Positions 6,182-7,047 of a stretch of 7,047 nucleotides of DNA are shown one piece after another; position 1 is the stretch's first letter, and every line of letters begins with the position of its first letter. The translations under genes and the position numbers were made by a program. The notes beneath the pieces were generated by a model. That model saw nothing but the letters and a program-made list of their open reading frames with translations. It was not told the DNA's origin and ran no database searches. Source of the stretch: Acidimicrobiia bacterium (GTDB lineage Bacteria; Actinomycetota; Acidimicrobiia; Acidimicrobiales; Poriferisodalaceae); the NCBI GenBank assembly GCA_026983855.1, contig JALSTE010000775.1, positions 1 through 7,047 on the forward strand. Reading direction: 5' to 3'.

Positions 6182-6196
6182 GGGTGGCGAGCACCC
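6182..6196 (-). terminator. Possible weak terminator after purL
   Basis: GGGTG (6196-6192) and CACCC (6186-6182) form a 5-bp stem with a 5-base loop, 16 bases after the purL stop. A second stem (CCGGC 6141-6145 with GCCGG 6157-6161) follows. There is no U-tract, so termination is uncertain, and purL may read through into the downstream genes. Confidence 0.25.
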
Positions 6197-6212
6197 CACC
6201 CCGGGGGATTCC

Positions 6213-7047
6213 TCACAGACGGGAATCGGCGGCGGCCCGGCTCACCTGCTCCAGGGACACGTCGAAGAACTCCCCCAGGACCACCCTCTCGCCTCCGACC
6301 TCGCCCAGGCGGCGGGCGGCCACACCGAGGTCGGCCGCCCGCTCGAGCAGATCCCGGGCGGCGGCCTCGCCGTCGAGACCGACGACCACCCGACCCGGAG
6401 ACTCACCGACGAGTTGACGCGGCGACAGGCCGGTGACGGTGGTCAGTCCCGTCCCCCCCGCCAGGGCCATCTCCAGGAGGGTCAGGGCCAGGCCACCGTC
6501 GGACACGTCGTGAACCGCCGCCAGCCGCCCCTCGGCGACCGCCTCGACCACGAGTTCGGCCACCGCCGCCACCCGGTCCGGTTCGAGGGGTGGGAGCGAG
6601 CCGTCCCGCCGCCCCCGGCCCCAGGCCCATCGGGAACCTCCCAGGGGCACGTCCGGTGGGCAGGGTGGGCCAACCTCGATCAGGATCTGCCCGCTGGACA
6701 CCGCCGGTCCCGGAGGGCGCCCGCGCAGGAGCCCGGTCACCCCGACGAGACCCACCACCGGGGTGGGGTCGATGTCCACGCCGTTGCTCTCGTTGTAGAG
6801 GCTCACGTTCCCCCCGACCACCGGGATTCCCAGGATCCGGCAGATTCCGGCCATCCCGTCAACGGCCCGGGAGAGCTGCCACATCACCACGGGATGCTCG
6901 GGATTGCCGAAGTTGAGGCAATTGACCAGGGCCCGGGGTCGGGCCCCCACGCACGCCAGGTTCAGCACCGATTCGACCACGGTCAGGGCCGCCCCCTCGG
7001 CGGGGTCCACGGAGCACCACCGATGGTTGCCGTCCGTGGTGACCCCG
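6213..7047 (-). CDS. purL: Phosphoribosylformylglycinamidine synthase, PurL subunit (3' part)
   Basis: PurL converts FGAR, glutamine-derived ammonia and ATP to FGAM, the step before PurM. The window holds the C-terminal 277 residues. The frame runs open to the right end, so the N-terminal part lies outside, and the in-frame GTG at 7010 is an internal Val, not the start. Upstream of it the frame already reads GVTTDGNHRWCSVDP, a family segment. Diagnostic motifs are CLNFGNPEHP, MWQLSRAVDGMAGICRILG, PVVGGNVSLYNES and VHDVSDGGLALTLLEMALAGG. The protein stops after the second synthetase half with no glutaminase domain. This makes it the small PurL that works with separate PurS and PurQ, whose genes may lie beyond the window. 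A 144-base gap separates it from the unknown protein gene. Confidence 0.97.
   Translation of the reverse strand, partial: GVTTDGNHRWCSVDPAEGAALTVVESVLNLACVGARPRALVNCLNFGNPEHPVVMWQLSRAVDGMAGICRILGIPVVGGNVSLYNESNGVDIDPTPVVGLVGVTGLLRGRPPGPAVSSGQILIEVGPPCPPDVPLGGSRWAWGRGRRDGSLPPLEPDRVAAVAELVVEAVAEGRLAAVHDVSDGGLALTLLEMALAGGTGLTTVTGLSPRQLVGESPGRVVVGLDGEAAARDLLERAADLGVAARRLGEVGGERVVLGEFFDVSLEQVSRAAADSRL

Overview
The window is a stretch of a very GC-rich bacterial chromosome with strong third-position G/C bias, good Shine-Dalgarno sites, GTG and TTG as well as ATG starts, and tRNA genes without an encoded CCA. The tRNA-Asp/tRNA-Phe pair and the protein sequences suggest an actinobacterium, possibly of an Acidimicrobiia-like lineage. 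That placement is inferred from sequence style and was not tested phylogenetically.

Layout: positions 1-412 hold no gene I can support, only GC-rich inverted repeats. Two tRNA genes follow on the plus strand, tRNA-Asp(GTC) at 413-487 and tRNA-Phe(GAA) at 489-561, one base apart. Everything else is on the minus strand and reads from right to left: the 3' part of purL (cut by the window end), an unrecognised exported or membrane-anchored protein, purF, purM, pyrE, and an ACT-domain malic enzyme that converges on the tRNAs.

How the genes work together: PurF makes phosphoribosylamine from PRPP and glutamine. PurL and PurM carry out the FGAR to FGAM and FGAM to AIR steps of de novo IMP synthesis. 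PyrE makes OMP from PRPP and orotate in the pyrimidine pathway. purF and purM overlap by ATGA. purM and pyrE overlap by TTGA if pyrE uses the TTG start I propose, which has a strong ribosome binding site. The three therefore look translationally coupled, joining two PRPP-consuming transferases of different pathways in one transcript. The malic enzyme lies 142 bases after pyrE and may belong to the same transcript or have its own promoter; I saw no clear promoter.

Most of the window is ordinary core metabolism, and I see no defence system, mobile element, CRISPR array or riboswitch. The most interesting items are a 66-base tandem duplication that copies the last codons and stop of pyrE into the gap behind it, the unknown secreted protein between purL and purF, a hairpin over the purF ribosome binding site, and small oddities in the tRNA pair.
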